This document shows, piece by piece, positions 25,597 through 32,948 of a DNA stretch of 64,000 nt (position 1 is its first letter; each line of letters begins with the position of its first letter). Position numbers and translations under genes: made by a program. Source of the stretch: Streptomyces hyaluromycini (GTDB taxonomy: Bacteria > Actinomycetota > Actinomycetes > Streptomycetales > Streptomycetaceae); the NCBI RefSeq assembly GCF_002217755.1, contig NZ_BCFL01000028.1:212063-276062 (forward strand). The letters run 5' to 3'. The notes beneath the pieces are model-generated. The model had not been told where the DNA came from. It saw only the letters and a list, made by a program, of their open reading frames with translations, and did not search any database.

Positions 25597-26472
25597 ATGT
25601 CTTGGTTTGAATCGCTGGTCCTCGGCCTCGTCCAGGGGCTGACCGAGTTCTTGCCCGTCTCCTCCAGCGCGCATCTGCGGCTGACCGCGGCCTTCTCCGG
25701 CTGGGAGGACCCGGGAGCCGCCTTCACCGCGATCACCCAGATCGGCACGGAGACCGCGGTGCTGATCTACTTCCGCAAGGACATCGGGCGGATCGTCTCG
25801 GCCTGGTTCCGGTCGCTGTACACCAAGGCGATGCGGCGCGACCACGACGCCCAGACGGGCTGGCTGGTGATCGTCGGCTCGATCCCGATCGGTGTGCTGG
25901 GCGTGACGCTCAAGGACCAGATCGAGGGCCCGTTCCGCGATCTCCGGATCACCGCGACCATGCTCATCGTCGTCGGCATAGTCATCGGCGTCGCCGACCG
26001 GCTCGCCGCCCGCGACGAGACGGGCGGCAAGCACCGGACGCCCAAGCAGCGCAAGACGCTGGAGAACCTCGGGGTCAAGGACGGCCTGATCTACGGCCTC
26101 TGCCAGGCCTGCGCCCTAATCCCCGGCGTCTCCCGCTCCGGTGCCACCATCAGCGGCGGCCTGTTCGTGGGCTACCGGCGCGAGGCGGCGGCCCGCTACT
26201 CCTTCCTGCTCGCCATCCCGGCGGTGCTGGCCTCCGGCGCCTTCGAGGTCAAGGACTCGGTGGGCGACGGCGAGGTGGCCTGGGGCCCGACCCTGTTCGC
26301 CACGGTGATCGCGTTCGCGTCCGGCTATGCGGTGATCGCGTGGTTCATGAAGTGGATCTCCAACAAGAGCTTCATGCCGTTCGTCTGGTACCGCATCGCC
26401 CTCGGCATCGTCATCATCGCCCTGGTCTCGGCGGACGTCCTCAGCCCGCACGCGGCGGAGTCGGCAAGCTGA
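25597..26472 (+). CDS. uppP: Undecaprenyl-diphosphatase (BacA type)
   Basis: 291 residues with about eight membrane helices. Both active-site signatures are present: QGLTEFLPVSSSAHL near residue 14 and PGVSRSGATISGG near residue 177, supplying the Glu, Ser and Arg residues of this family. It dephosphorylates undecaprenyl pyrophosphate to recycle the lipid carrier for peptidoglycan and teichoic acid synthesis; overexpression gives bacitracin resistance. The ATG at 25597 puts the first helix in the usual place. No Shine-Dalgarno is obvious because of the duplicated leader. Streptomyces often has more than one copy. Confidence 0.94.
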   Translation: MSWFESLVLGLVQGLTEFLPVSSSAHLRLTAAFSGWEDPGAAFTAITQIGTETAVLIYFRKDIGRIVSAWFRSLYTKAMRRDHDAQTGWLVIVGSIPIGVLGVTLKDQIEGPFRDLRITATMLIVVGIVIGVADRLAARDETGGKHRTPKQRKTLENLGVKDGLIYGLCQACALIPGVSRSGATISGGLFVGYRREAAARYSFLLAIPAVLASGAFEVKDSVGDGEVAWGPTLFATVIAFASGYAVIAWFMKWISNKSFMPFVWYRIALGIVIIALVSADVLSPHAAESAS

Positions 26473-26483
26473 GCAGGCCGAGC

Positions 26484-26560
26484 AGCGCCCCGAAGGGGCG
26501 CGGGGCTGTAATGAATGTGCGGCCACCGCCGCGTGGGCGCGCCGAGCCCCCACGGCGCCG
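26484..26560. repeat. REP-like palindromic element
   Basis: GCGCCCC-GAA-GGGGCGC (26485-26501) followed by GGGGCTGTA and CCGCCGCGTGGGCGC, the same layout as the pair at 18843. It starts 12 bases after the uppP stop and can form its terminator. Confidence 0.85.
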
Positions 26561-26601
26561 CGGAGGAACGACGGCACAGCGCGGCGCTTCCGGCCGAGCG
26601 C

Positions 26602-26976
26602 TCAGCGGTCGGCGGCCGGCGTGCCCTGGTGGTAGTACATGCGCCAGCCCGTCTCCGTGAGGCGCCACAGGGAGCTGCGCCAGGCCCGGCGGCCCTGGTT
26701 GTCGGCGCAGTAGGTCAGGTGCACGATGCCCGGGGCCAGTACGGTCCCGGACATCTCGGTCACCTCGACCGGTGACTCGGGGGACACCGATCCGCCGCTG
26801 GTCACCGTCAGGATCGACGTCGCGTCCCAGCGGCGGCCGGACACCCCGACCTCGGTGAAGTCCGGATCGAGCAGTTCCAGGACGAGGTCCGGGCGGGCGC
26901 GCACCTCGGGATCGAGAAGCCGCAGCTCCGCGTCGACGGCCGCCTGCACCGCCCGATGGTTCTCGTCGTCACTCAT
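26602..26976 (-). CDS. DUF4440/SnoaL-like (NTF2-fold) protein
   Basis: 124 residues. One NTF2-like domain: an N-terminal helix AVQAAVDAELRLLDPEVRARPDLVLELLDPDFTEV, then sheet strands ending RSSLWRLTETGWRMYYHQGT. The spacing and motifs fit DUF4440. Such proteins are small ketosteroid-isomerase-fold enzymes or ligand binders, and the substrate cannot be inferred. It is a single gene in convergent orientation to uppP. Confidence 0.82.
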   Translation of the reverse strand: MSDDENHRAVQAAVDAELRLLDPEVRARPDLVLELLDPDFTEVGVSGRRWDATSILTVTSGGSVSPESPVEVTEMSGTVLAPGIVHLTYCADNQGRRAWRSSLWRLTETGWRMYYHQGTPAADR

Positions 26977-27029
26977 ACGCCGACCCTACGGACACTCCGT
27001 CGCCGCGGACAGCGGATATCCGCTCGGGA

Positions 27030-27737
27030 TCAGCCCAGCTTGAGCAGCAGATCCGCGAGTTCGGCCGGCATGGTGATCATGCAGTCGTGGCCGGTGGGCA
27101 GCTCCCACACCTGCTCCGTCTCGGGGACCGGACGGCGCACGACGCCCTCCGGGACGTTCGCCACGCAGTGGATGTGGGTCCGGGGGACGGCGCGAACGGC
27201 CGGATCGTCCAGGCGCACCGGCTGCTGGAAGCTGCGCACCGACTGGTCGGACAGCGTGCTGCGCAGCCACGCCACGTCCGCCGCCTCGGTCACCCCGAAC
27301 AGCCCGTAGGGCGACGGCAGTTCGGGCAGCGGCGGGACCCGCCAGCCGCTGTCGGACGCGAGGGCCCGGTCGATCAGGGCCCGGGTCACGGGCTGGATGT
27401 CGGCCGCGGTCTCGCCGTGCTCCGGGACCATCGCGTCGAGGTAGACCAAGTGCCCTATGCGTTCCGGGACTTCGTTGGCCGCCGACGAGACGACCAGCCC
27501 CGCGTAGCTGTGTCCGACGAGGACGACGTCGGTGAGGTCCTCGTCCCTGATCAGCCCGACGACGTCGGCCACATGGGTGTCGAGGCCGACGTCCGGGCCG
27601 AGCAGACGGGCCTTCTCGCCCTGACCGGTCAGAGAGGGCGCGTACACCCGGTGCCCGGCCGCCGCCAGCAGGGGAACCACCCGCTCCCAGCACTCCCCGC
27701 TGTGCCAGGCGCCATGTACCAGCAGATAGGTCGACAT
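27030..27737 (-). CDS. Alpha/beta-fold hydrolase (esterase/RutD-type)
   Basis: 235 residues from ATG at 27737 with AAGGAG seven bases upstream. The fold starts STYLLVHGAWHSGECWERVVPLL (HG oxyanion motif). The nucleophile elbow is GHSYAG and the catalytic His lies in LPTGHDCMITMPAELADLLLKLG. The sequence resembles plant methylesterase/hydroxynitrile-lyase-like bacterial hydrolases; the substrate is unknown. It is divergent from an XRE regulator (132-bp gap), which may control it. Confidence 0.9.
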   Translation of the reverse strand: MSTYLLVHGAWHSGECWERVVPLLAAAGHRVYAPSLTGQGEKARLLGPDVGLDTHVADVVGLIRDEDLTDVVLVGHSYAGLVVSSAANEVPERIGHLVYLDAMVPEHGETAADIQPVTRALIDRALASDSGWRVPPLPELPSPYGLFGVTEAADVAWLRSTLSDQSVRSFQQPVRLDDPAVRAVPRTHIHCVANVPEGVVRRPVPETEQVWELPTGHDCMITMPAELADLLLKLG

Positions 27738-27857
27738 GATCGTGCTCCTTCGTTGCAAGTCGCTGTCACCGGCCACGTTCGCGGCCCGGCTCCGGCCGGG
27801 GCAGTGCCCCGGTGATCCTGGGGGTGACAGGACCAGGCACGGGCACGGGGACCGCAT

Positions 27858-27863
27858 TACGGT
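27858..27863 (+). promoter_or_regulatory. -10 box for leaderless XRE regulator gene
   Basis: TACGGT ends six bases before the ATG at 27870, so the transcript likely starts at the ATG. No matching -35 at normal spacing was found. Confidence 0.5.
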
Positions 27864-27869
27864 GGCGGG

Positions 27870-28694
27870 ATGACCGACGAACCGAACCTGCTGGGCGCCT
27901 ACGTGCGCGCCCGCCGCGAGCTGGTCACGCCGGAGCAGGTCGGCATTCCCGTGCTGGGGGTACGGCGGGTGCCGGGCCTGCGCCGGGAGGAGGTCGCGAT
28001 GCTGGCCGGCATCAGCTCCGACTACTACCTGCGCCTGGAGCAGGGCCGCGACCGCAACCCCTCCGTACAGGTCCTGGAGTCCCTCGCCCGCGTCCTGCGG
28101 CTCGACGAGGACGCGACGGCGTATCTGCTCCGCCTCGGCGCCGGCCGGCCCCGCCGGCGCCGGCGCCGGGCCCGGCGGGAGACCGCTTCGCTGGGCGTCG
28201 CCCAGCTCGTCGCCGCCCTGCCGCTCCCCGCCCTCGTCGAGGGCCGCTACTTCGACGTCCTCGCCGTCAACGCCCTGGCGACGGCGCTGTCACCGCGCTT
28301 CTCGGTCGGCGCCAACCGGCTGCGGGACACCTTCCTCGACCCCGCCGAGCAGGCCCTTCACCCCGGCTGGGAGGAGGCCGGTGCCGGTATGGTCGCCGGC
28401 TTCCGCAGCTCCGTCGGGACGGACACGGACGACCCCCGGGTCATCGAGCTCGTCGGCGAACTCTCCCTCGCCAGCCCGCACTTCAGCCGGCTCTGGGCCC
28501 GGCACGACGTGGCGTCCTGCGACGGCGCGGCCAAGGTCATCGACCACCCCCAGGTCGGCCGTCTGCGGCTGAACCGGGAGCGGCTGAGCGTCAGCGGCAC
28601 GGCGGGGCAGACGCTCGTCGTCTACCACCCGGACCCGGGCAGCGACAGCGCCGAGAAGCTCGCGCTGCTCGCCTCGGTGCTGCCGACGGCGTGA
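27870..28694 (+). CDS. XRE-family regulator with MmyB-like ligand-binding domain
   Basis: 274 residues. N-terminal helix-turn-helix (GLRREEVAMLAGISSDYYLRLEQGRDRNPSVQVLESLARVLRLD), an Arg-rich hinge (RPRRRRRRARRE), and the MmyB-like C-terminal domain (YFDVLAVNALATALSPRF, NRLRDTFLDP, LVGELSLASPHFSRLW, HPQVGRLRL). Known: these actinobacterial regulators usually sit beside and control one small oxidoreductase or hydrolase, with a fatty-acid-like ligand proposed for the C-domain. Here the divergent partner is the alpha/beta hydrolase. Confidence 0.92.
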   Translation: MTDEPNLLGAYVRARRELVTPEQVGIPVLGVRRVPGLRREEVAMLAGISSDYYLRLEQGRDRNPSVQVLESLARVLRLDEDATAYLLRLGAGRPRRRRRRARRETASLGVAQLVAALPLPALVEGRYFDVLAVNALATALSPRFSVGANRLRDTFLDPAEQALHPGWEEAGAGMVAGFRSSVGTDTDDPRVIELVGELSLASPHFSRLWARHDVASCDGAAKVIDHPQVGRLRLNRERLSVSGTAGQTLVVYHPDPGSDSAEKLALLASVLPTA

Positions 28695-28945
28695 GGACGG
28701 CCGGGCGCCGCATCTCGGCCAACCCCCGACTACCTTTGTTTTCAAGGGGTTTGGGATCGCCGCACCGGCTCCGGCGAGGACGAAGGCCTGCACAGGGGCG
28801 TACGGCCCGGTCGGAGTCACGGCCGGCGTCCTGGCAAATGCCAAGGCGTGGCCGCCCGTCCGCCGTATCGCCCGTGACCAACCCCATACGGTCTGCGTAG
28901 TGGCCCGGTGGCGCAGGGTCAGTTCTTGCCCCTACGCTGTTCGGT

Positions 28946-29125
28946 ATGTCCCCCGATTCCCGAACCCCTGGTTCCGTGCGGTCTGCTGCCGAGGTCAACG
29001 AGCACATCCGCGCGCTGTGGCTGCGTGCGGGCGGAACACTGTCGGCCCAGGAGCGGACGGAGTACGAGCTGCTGGTGGTCGAGTGGGCCGCGGCGATCCG
29101 CGAGCAGATCATCGAGGCGGCCTGA
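28946..29125 (+). CDS. Small conserved-looking protein (59 aa)
   Basis: ATG at 28946 to TGA at 29125. The sequence starts MSPDSRTPGSVRSAAEV and continues with two predicted amphipathic helices (EVNEHIRALWLRAGG; ERTEYELLVVEWAAAI), ending EQIIEAA. Third codon positions are almost all G or C, unlike the overlapping frames, and a TACGCT box ends seven bases before the ATG (leaderless pattern). The family is unknown to me; it could be a small acidic helical adaptor. It is too short for most ORF callers. Confidence 0.7.
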   Translation: MSPDSRTPGSVRSAAEVNEHIRALWLRAGGTLSAQERTEYELLVVEWAAAIREQIIEAA

Positions 29126-29137
29126 CCGGCTGAGGGG

Positions 29138-29878
29138 TCAGCGGCCGCCGGAGACCCGCAGCACCGTGCCCGTCGTATAGGAGGCCTCGGTCGACAGCAG
29201 CCAGGCGATCGCGGCGGCGATCTCCTCGGGCTCACCGGCGCGGCCCAACGGCGTGGTGGCACCGACCCGGCCGGCCCGGCCGGGGGCGCCCATCGCCGCG
29301 TGGATCTCCGTGTCGATCACACCGGGCGCCACCGCGTTGACCCGCACGCCGTCCGGGCCGAGTTCCTTGGCGAGGCCCACGGTGAGGGCGTCGACGGCCG
29401 CCTTGGTCGCCGCGTAGTGGACGTATTCGCCGGGGCTGCCGAGGGTTGCCGCCGCCGAGGACACGTTCACGATCGCACCGCTGCCGCGCGGTCCCATCAG
29501 CCGGGCCGCCCGGCGTGAACACAGCAGCGTACCCAGCAGGTTGACTTCCACGACCCGGCGCAGGTCCGCGGTCTCCGCGTCGGCCAGCCGCCCGAACGGC
29601 CCGGTCACCGCGGCGTTGTTCACCAGCCCGGTGACGGCACCCAGCTCCCGCTCAGCCGTGTCGAACAGCCGCTCCACATCGGCCTCCACGGACGTGTCCA
29701 CCCGGACGACGGCACACCGCGCCCCGCCCTTGCGCACCCCCTCCGCGACCGCCTCGGCGGCATCCGCGTCCCGGACGTAACCGATCACCACATCGTGCCC
29801 GTCGGCCGCGAGCCGCAGACAGGTCGCGGCGCCGATACCCCGGCTGCCACCGGTGACCACCGTGACGGGACGTGCCAT
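29138..29878 (-). CDS. Short-chain dehydrogenase/reductase
   Basis: 246 residues from ATG at 29878 with AGGAGG six bases upstream. A classical SDR: TGGSRGIGAAT cofactor loop, NNAA, catalytic Ser in NVSSAAATLGSP, YVHYAATK (Tyr and Lys) and PGVIDTEIH. The GYVRDADAAE stretch after strand 2 suggests NADP preference. The product is a FabG-like ketoreductase of unknown substrate. It lies downstream of the DUF4291 remnant on the same strand. Confidence 0.92.
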   Translation of the reverse strand: MARPVTVVTGGSRGIGAATCLRLAADGHDVVIGYVRDADAAEAVAEGVRKGGARCAVVRVDTSVEADVERLFDTAERELGAVTGLVNNAAVTGPFGRLADAETADLRRVVEVNLLGTLLCSRRAARLMGPRGSGAIVNVSSAAATLGSPGEYVHYAATKAAVDALTVGLAKELGPDGVRVNAVAPGVIDTEIHAAMGAPGRAGRVGATTPLGRAGEPEEIAAAIAWLLSTEASYTTGTVLRVSGGR

Positions 29879-29911
29879 CGCCAACCTCCTCGATCCGACC
29901 GGACAGCGATC

Positions 29912-30247
29912 TTACGACCGCAACTGCGCAAGCATCCCGTCGGCCACGGGGTACGGCCCCTCCTCGGGCAACAGCCCATCCACCGCGTCGAGTTCACCGG
30001 CCCGGACAGCGCGTGGACCTGGCCTCACCCGAGAGGCCCAATGGGCGGGAGCGGTGCGGCAGCGCGTTGAAGTGCAGGTCCCGCTCGGGATCCCACTGCA
30101 CCCGCGCGGGCGCACGCCCAAACTCCCGTTGCCAGGCGGCCTGTTTCTCGTGCAGCCCGAAGACGCCTCCTGCCCCTCCCTGGCGCCCCAGCCGCGGCGG
30201 TACATCATCCAATCGCAGGATGGCTTGATCCACGTCAAGCCCCGCTC
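29912..30247 (-). pseudogene. Decayed DUF4291 gene: 5'-truncated with frameshifts
   Basis: Three minus-strand frames in turn carry one protein's pieces. TWIKPSCDWMMYRRGWGAREGQE (near 30238-30170, interrupted reading) is followed in the next frame by EFGRAPARVQWDPERDLHFNALPHRS. Then LGLSGEA continues, and in a third frame ELDAVDGLLPEEGPYPVADGMLAQLRS runs to the TAA at 29912. In order these match the DUF4291 family as I know it (KPSFLWMMYR, VQWDPER, HRS-QIGLS, LLP-E-PYPL). At least two frame changes are required, and the first 50-60 residues are missing because the HxlR gene ends there. A clear inactive remnant. Confidence 0.85.
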
Positions 30248-30638
30248 ACAGACCTTCTGCCGTACCGCTCTCCTGCGCTTCGAGAAGTTCATCGCCGTGC
30301 TCGGTCACCCAGCGCCCAAGTGCCGTCATCGGACCGTCGACCAGACTCTGTCCCAAGCCGGTCAGCGCGTAGTCGACACGCGGTGGCGCCTCGGCATGTG
30401 CGTGGCGCTCCACCAGCCCGCCCGCGAGCAGACGATGCAGAGAGTCGGTCAGCACCTTGTCGCTGATGCCTCCGATTGCAGCGCGCAGCTCGCGGCGTCG
30501 GCGCGGTCCCAGGCGAAGGGCCGCCAGTACAACGGGATCCCAGGTATGAGCGAAGAGATCGGTGGCCGCGCGCAGCCAGCAGTCGGCGACCCACTCGTGG
30601 CGGTGGGCGTCGTCTTCAGTCATCTCGCCGCCCGTCAT
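30246..30638 (-). CDS. HxlR-family transcriptional regulator
   Basis: 130 residues from ATG at 30638 (ATG at 30623 is an alternative). HxlR-type winged helix: CWLRAATDLFAHTWDPVVLAALRLGPRRRRELRAAIGGISDKVLTDSLHRLLAGGLVERHA and the wing PPRVDYALTGLGQSL. A Cys sits at the canonical position before helix 1. It is divergent from the F420-reductase-like gene at 30725; a perfect inverted repeat lies between them, so it probably represses both. The frame is open further upstream, but that part is not coding in character. Confidence 0.88.
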   Translation of the reverse strand: MTGGEMTEDDAHRHEWVADCWLRAATDLFAHTWDPVVLAALRLGPRRRRELRAAIGGISDKVLTDSLHRLLAGGLVERHAHAEAPPRVDYALTGLGQSLVDGPMTALGRWVTEHGDELLEAQESGTAEGL

Positions 30639-30650
30639 CGTGTGTCCGGC

Positions 30651-30668
30651 ACGCACTGATTGGTGCGT
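30651..30668. promoter_or_regulatory. HxlR operator candidate
   Basis: ACGCAC-N6-GTGCGT, a perfect inverted repeat 13 bases upstream of the HxlR start and 57 bases upstream of the divergent reductase-like gene. Confidence 0.65.
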
Positions 30669-30724
30669 AACGCTGTGCCTACCGTAATCACCCGACCGAC
30701 GGCTATGGGAAAGGCACGGATCAG

Positions 30725-31390
30725 ATGCGTATCGGGATCCTGGGAACGGGGACACTGGCGGCGGCCCTGGGTGAGGGCTGGGCACGTGCGGGGCATGAGG
30801 TGGCGATCGGCGGACGGTCACAGGTCAAGGCGGAGAGGCTCGCCGAGCGTCTGCGCCACGAAGTGCTCGCTGTCCCGCCGCGTGAAGCGGTCACCGGGTG
30901 CGACGCGGTGCTCCTCGCCGTGTCCTGGGACGGCGTCGAGGACATGCTGGGATCGGTGGGCGCCGCCGACGGCGCGCTCGCGGGGATGCCGTTGATGGAT
31001 CCCACGAACGCCGTCACGCACGGCGTCGGCACTCTGCTGGTCGAACCCGGTGAGTCGATGGCGCAGCGGATCGCCGGCCTTGCTCCCGGAGCCGGGGTGG
31101 TGAAGGCGTTCCATCTCTTTCCCGCCGACCAGTGGACGAGGCCGTCCGGTGACGGCCGGTCCCGTGTGACGGTGGCGATGTGCGGTGACGATGCGGCGGC
31201 ACTGCGCGTCGTCGGCGAACTGATCCGTGACGTCGGCGGAGTCCCGGCGACTACGGGGACGCTGGATCGCGCTCGCCAGCTGGAGGAGGTGGCGGGTTTC
31301 GTCATAGGCATGGCCTTCGCGGGCTTCGTCCCCGGCTCCGCGATCCCTCACGCCCCGTCGGACGACGGACTGGCCGGCTCACAAAGGTAG
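30725..31390 (+). CDS. NADPH-dependent F420 reductase-like NAD(P)-binding protein
   Basis: 221 residues. It starts MRIGILGTGTLAAALGEGWARAGHEVAIGGRS, a Rossmann GxGxxA/G loop with NADP-type Arg/Ser, and continues CDAVLLAVSWDGVED and MDPTNAV as in F420:NADPH oxidoreductase (Fno/NpdG) relatives and their YqeB-like paralogues. The C-terminus (DVGGVPATTGTLDRARQLEEVAGFVIGMAF) fits the same family. Substrate or cofactor use is not settled by sequence. It is divergent from the HxlR gene with a shared operator. The region 31391-31548 after it shows nothing definite. Confidence 0.86.
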   Translation: MRIGILGTGTLAAALGEGWARAGHEVAIGGRSQVKAERLAERLRHEVLAVPPREAVTGCDAVLLAVSWDGVEDMLGSVGAADGALAGMPLMDPTNAVTHGVGTLLVEPGESMAQRIAGLAPGAGVVKAFHLFPADQWTRPSGDGRSRVTVAMCGDDAAALRVVGELIRDVGGVPATTGTLDRARQLEEVAGFVIGMAFAGFVPGSAIPHAPSDDGLAGSQR

Positions 31391-31548
31391 TCAAGCCTCG
31401 TTCGCAGACCTCCTGGGACACCGCCTTCAGGCGACGTCGTCACGTGGGAAGGCGGCGTCGTGTCGTCCCCCTTGCACAGCGGCCGGCACCCGGCTCGATG
31501 CCGTGGCCAAGGACCAGGGCTCGCCTGGGCCGTCTACGATCCCCGGTC

Positions 31549-32382
31549 ATGACCGATGACGCGCTCGACCACTCCCGGCCCGGTCCGATCACCCGCTTTG
31601 CCACCGACCAGTTGTGGCTCATCGAGGGCCTGCCGGCCGACCCGGTCGGTATGTGTGCTGTCGTACAGAGCCTGGTCATCCAGCCGACCGATGCCGCCGC
31701 GCTCGGCGTTCCCGAAGAGCGGCTCGGGGAGAAGAACATCCGGCCGGTGAACGAGTTGGTCGCCACGCTGACCGCGCTGGACCCCTCCCCTCTGCACCAC
31801 CCGCGGCCCCCGGAGAGAAGGGTGGTGGGCACGTGCCGCCACTTCGCCACCATCGCCTGCGCGATCCTGCGGGCACGGGGCGTCCCCGCCAGGGCCAGGT
31901 GCGGCTTCGGCACCTGCTTCCTGGCGGGACGCGGCCTCGACCACTGGATCACCGAGTACTGGAACGCCGGTGAACGGCGCTGGATACGCGTCGACACGGA
32001 ACATCTGGGCCACGGCTACGTCGAGCGCCCGGAGGACCTCGCACCGGGCGAGTTCCTGACCGGCGGCGAAGCGTGGATCCAGTACCGCAAGGGGCTGATC
32101 GATCCACAGCTGTTCGGGGTATTCGGCACTGATCACGCCTGGGGACCCGCGGAGATCAGCGGCAACGCCGTCCGCGACCTCGCGGCCCTCTGCAAGCTGG
32201 AGATGCTGCCCTGGGACGAGTGGGGCCTGATGACCGAGGCCTACGAGGGCAGGACCGGCCCCGACTACGACCAGCTCGTCGACACGGTCGCCGAGGCCTG
32301 CCTCGGCGAGGATCCGGCCGCCCTGACCGCTCTGTTCGCCAACGAGGATCTCGCGGTCCCCCGCCACATGATCAGCCTCTGA
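31549..32382 (+). CDS. Transglutaminase-like (papain-fold) protein
   Basis: 277 residues. The triad is visible: Cys in GTCRHFATIACAILRARGVPARARCGFG, His in LDHWITEYWN and Asp in RWIRVDTEH. The start MTDDALDHSRPGPITRF is followed by an all-helical N-terminus. Known bacterial members are cysteine peptidases or amidases rather than protein cross-linkers. No signal peptide, so it is cytoplasmic. A TACGAT box lies eight bases before the ATG (probable leaderless transcript). Substrate unknown. Confidence 0.86.
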   Translation: MTDDALDHSRPGPITRFATDQLWLIEGLPADPVGMCAVVQSLVIQPTDAAALGVPEERLGEKNIRPVNELVATLTALDPSPLHHPRPPERRVVGTCRHFATIACAILRARGVPARARCGFGTCFLAGRGLDHWITEYWNAGERRWIRVDTEHLGHGYVERPEDLAPGEFLTGGEAWIQYRKGLIDPQLFGVFGTDHAWGPAEISGNAVRDLAALCKLEMLPWDEWGLMTEAYEGRTGPDYDQLVDTVAEACLGEDPAALTALFANEDLAVPRHMISL

Positions 32383-32468
32383 TCAGCCCCGGCTCACCGC
32401 TTCAGCACCTGGGCGGTCAGGTCGTGACGCCGAGACGGCGCGCCCCCGCTCCGCTCCGTACCGGCTCG

Positions 32469-32867
32469 TCAGCCCGCTGCCCGCTGGAGGCCGTCGAGGA
32501 TGAGGTCCAGGCCGAATTCGAACTCGTCGCCGTAGGCGTACCCGGGACGCACGACGTGAGCGGTCGCGATCTCGGTCAGGGAGAACCCGCCCTGACACAG
32601 GCAGGGCGGAGAACGGCTTCGTGGTGACGCAGGGTGGCCGGGCCCCGGGGCGGACCGTGACTCCATCAGTCCGATCGCCCAGCGGTGACGGGACAGCGCG
32701 TGGCGCGTGGAGAAGGCCCGCTGCCGCATCGCCTGCCGCCAGTCGTCCCCCGGCGTGGGCAGGTCCTCCTTGTGGGCCACGTGGTTGTACAGGGACATCG
32801 CCTCCTCGAAGCACTCCAGGCCACCCACCGCGATCCGGCTGGTGAGGCGTGCGAGGGCACCCCAGAC
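32469..32867 (-). pseudogene. 5'-truncated TetR regulator remnant with compensated frameshift
   Basis: On the minus strand, LARLTSRIAVGGLECFEEAM, then LYNHVAHKEDLPTPGDDWRQAMRQRAFSTRHALSRHRWAIGLMESR matches the C-terminal ligand domain of TetR_C_1 proteins. About 16 residues after ESRSAPGP then read in the wrong frame before GGFSLTEIATAHVVRPGYAYGDEFEFGLDLILDGL resumes; the alternative frame there carries the expected ALR-HHEAV-like residues. The DNA-binding N-terminus (about 70 residues) is absent, cut where the haloperoxidase gene region begins. Non-functional as a regulator. Confidence 0.8.
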
Positions 32868-32948
32868 CTGTCCGGTTCGCGGCGAGTTGTCTTGATCGTG
32901 AAGGAGGCCGTTGCTAAGCCTTGGGCACTCAACTCAAGCGAGGACGCC

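Noticed and set aside
28740..28900. Possible attachment site or tRNA end near TTTCAAGGGGTTTGG
   Set aside because: No integrase, no matching repeat and no cloverleaf in the flanks.
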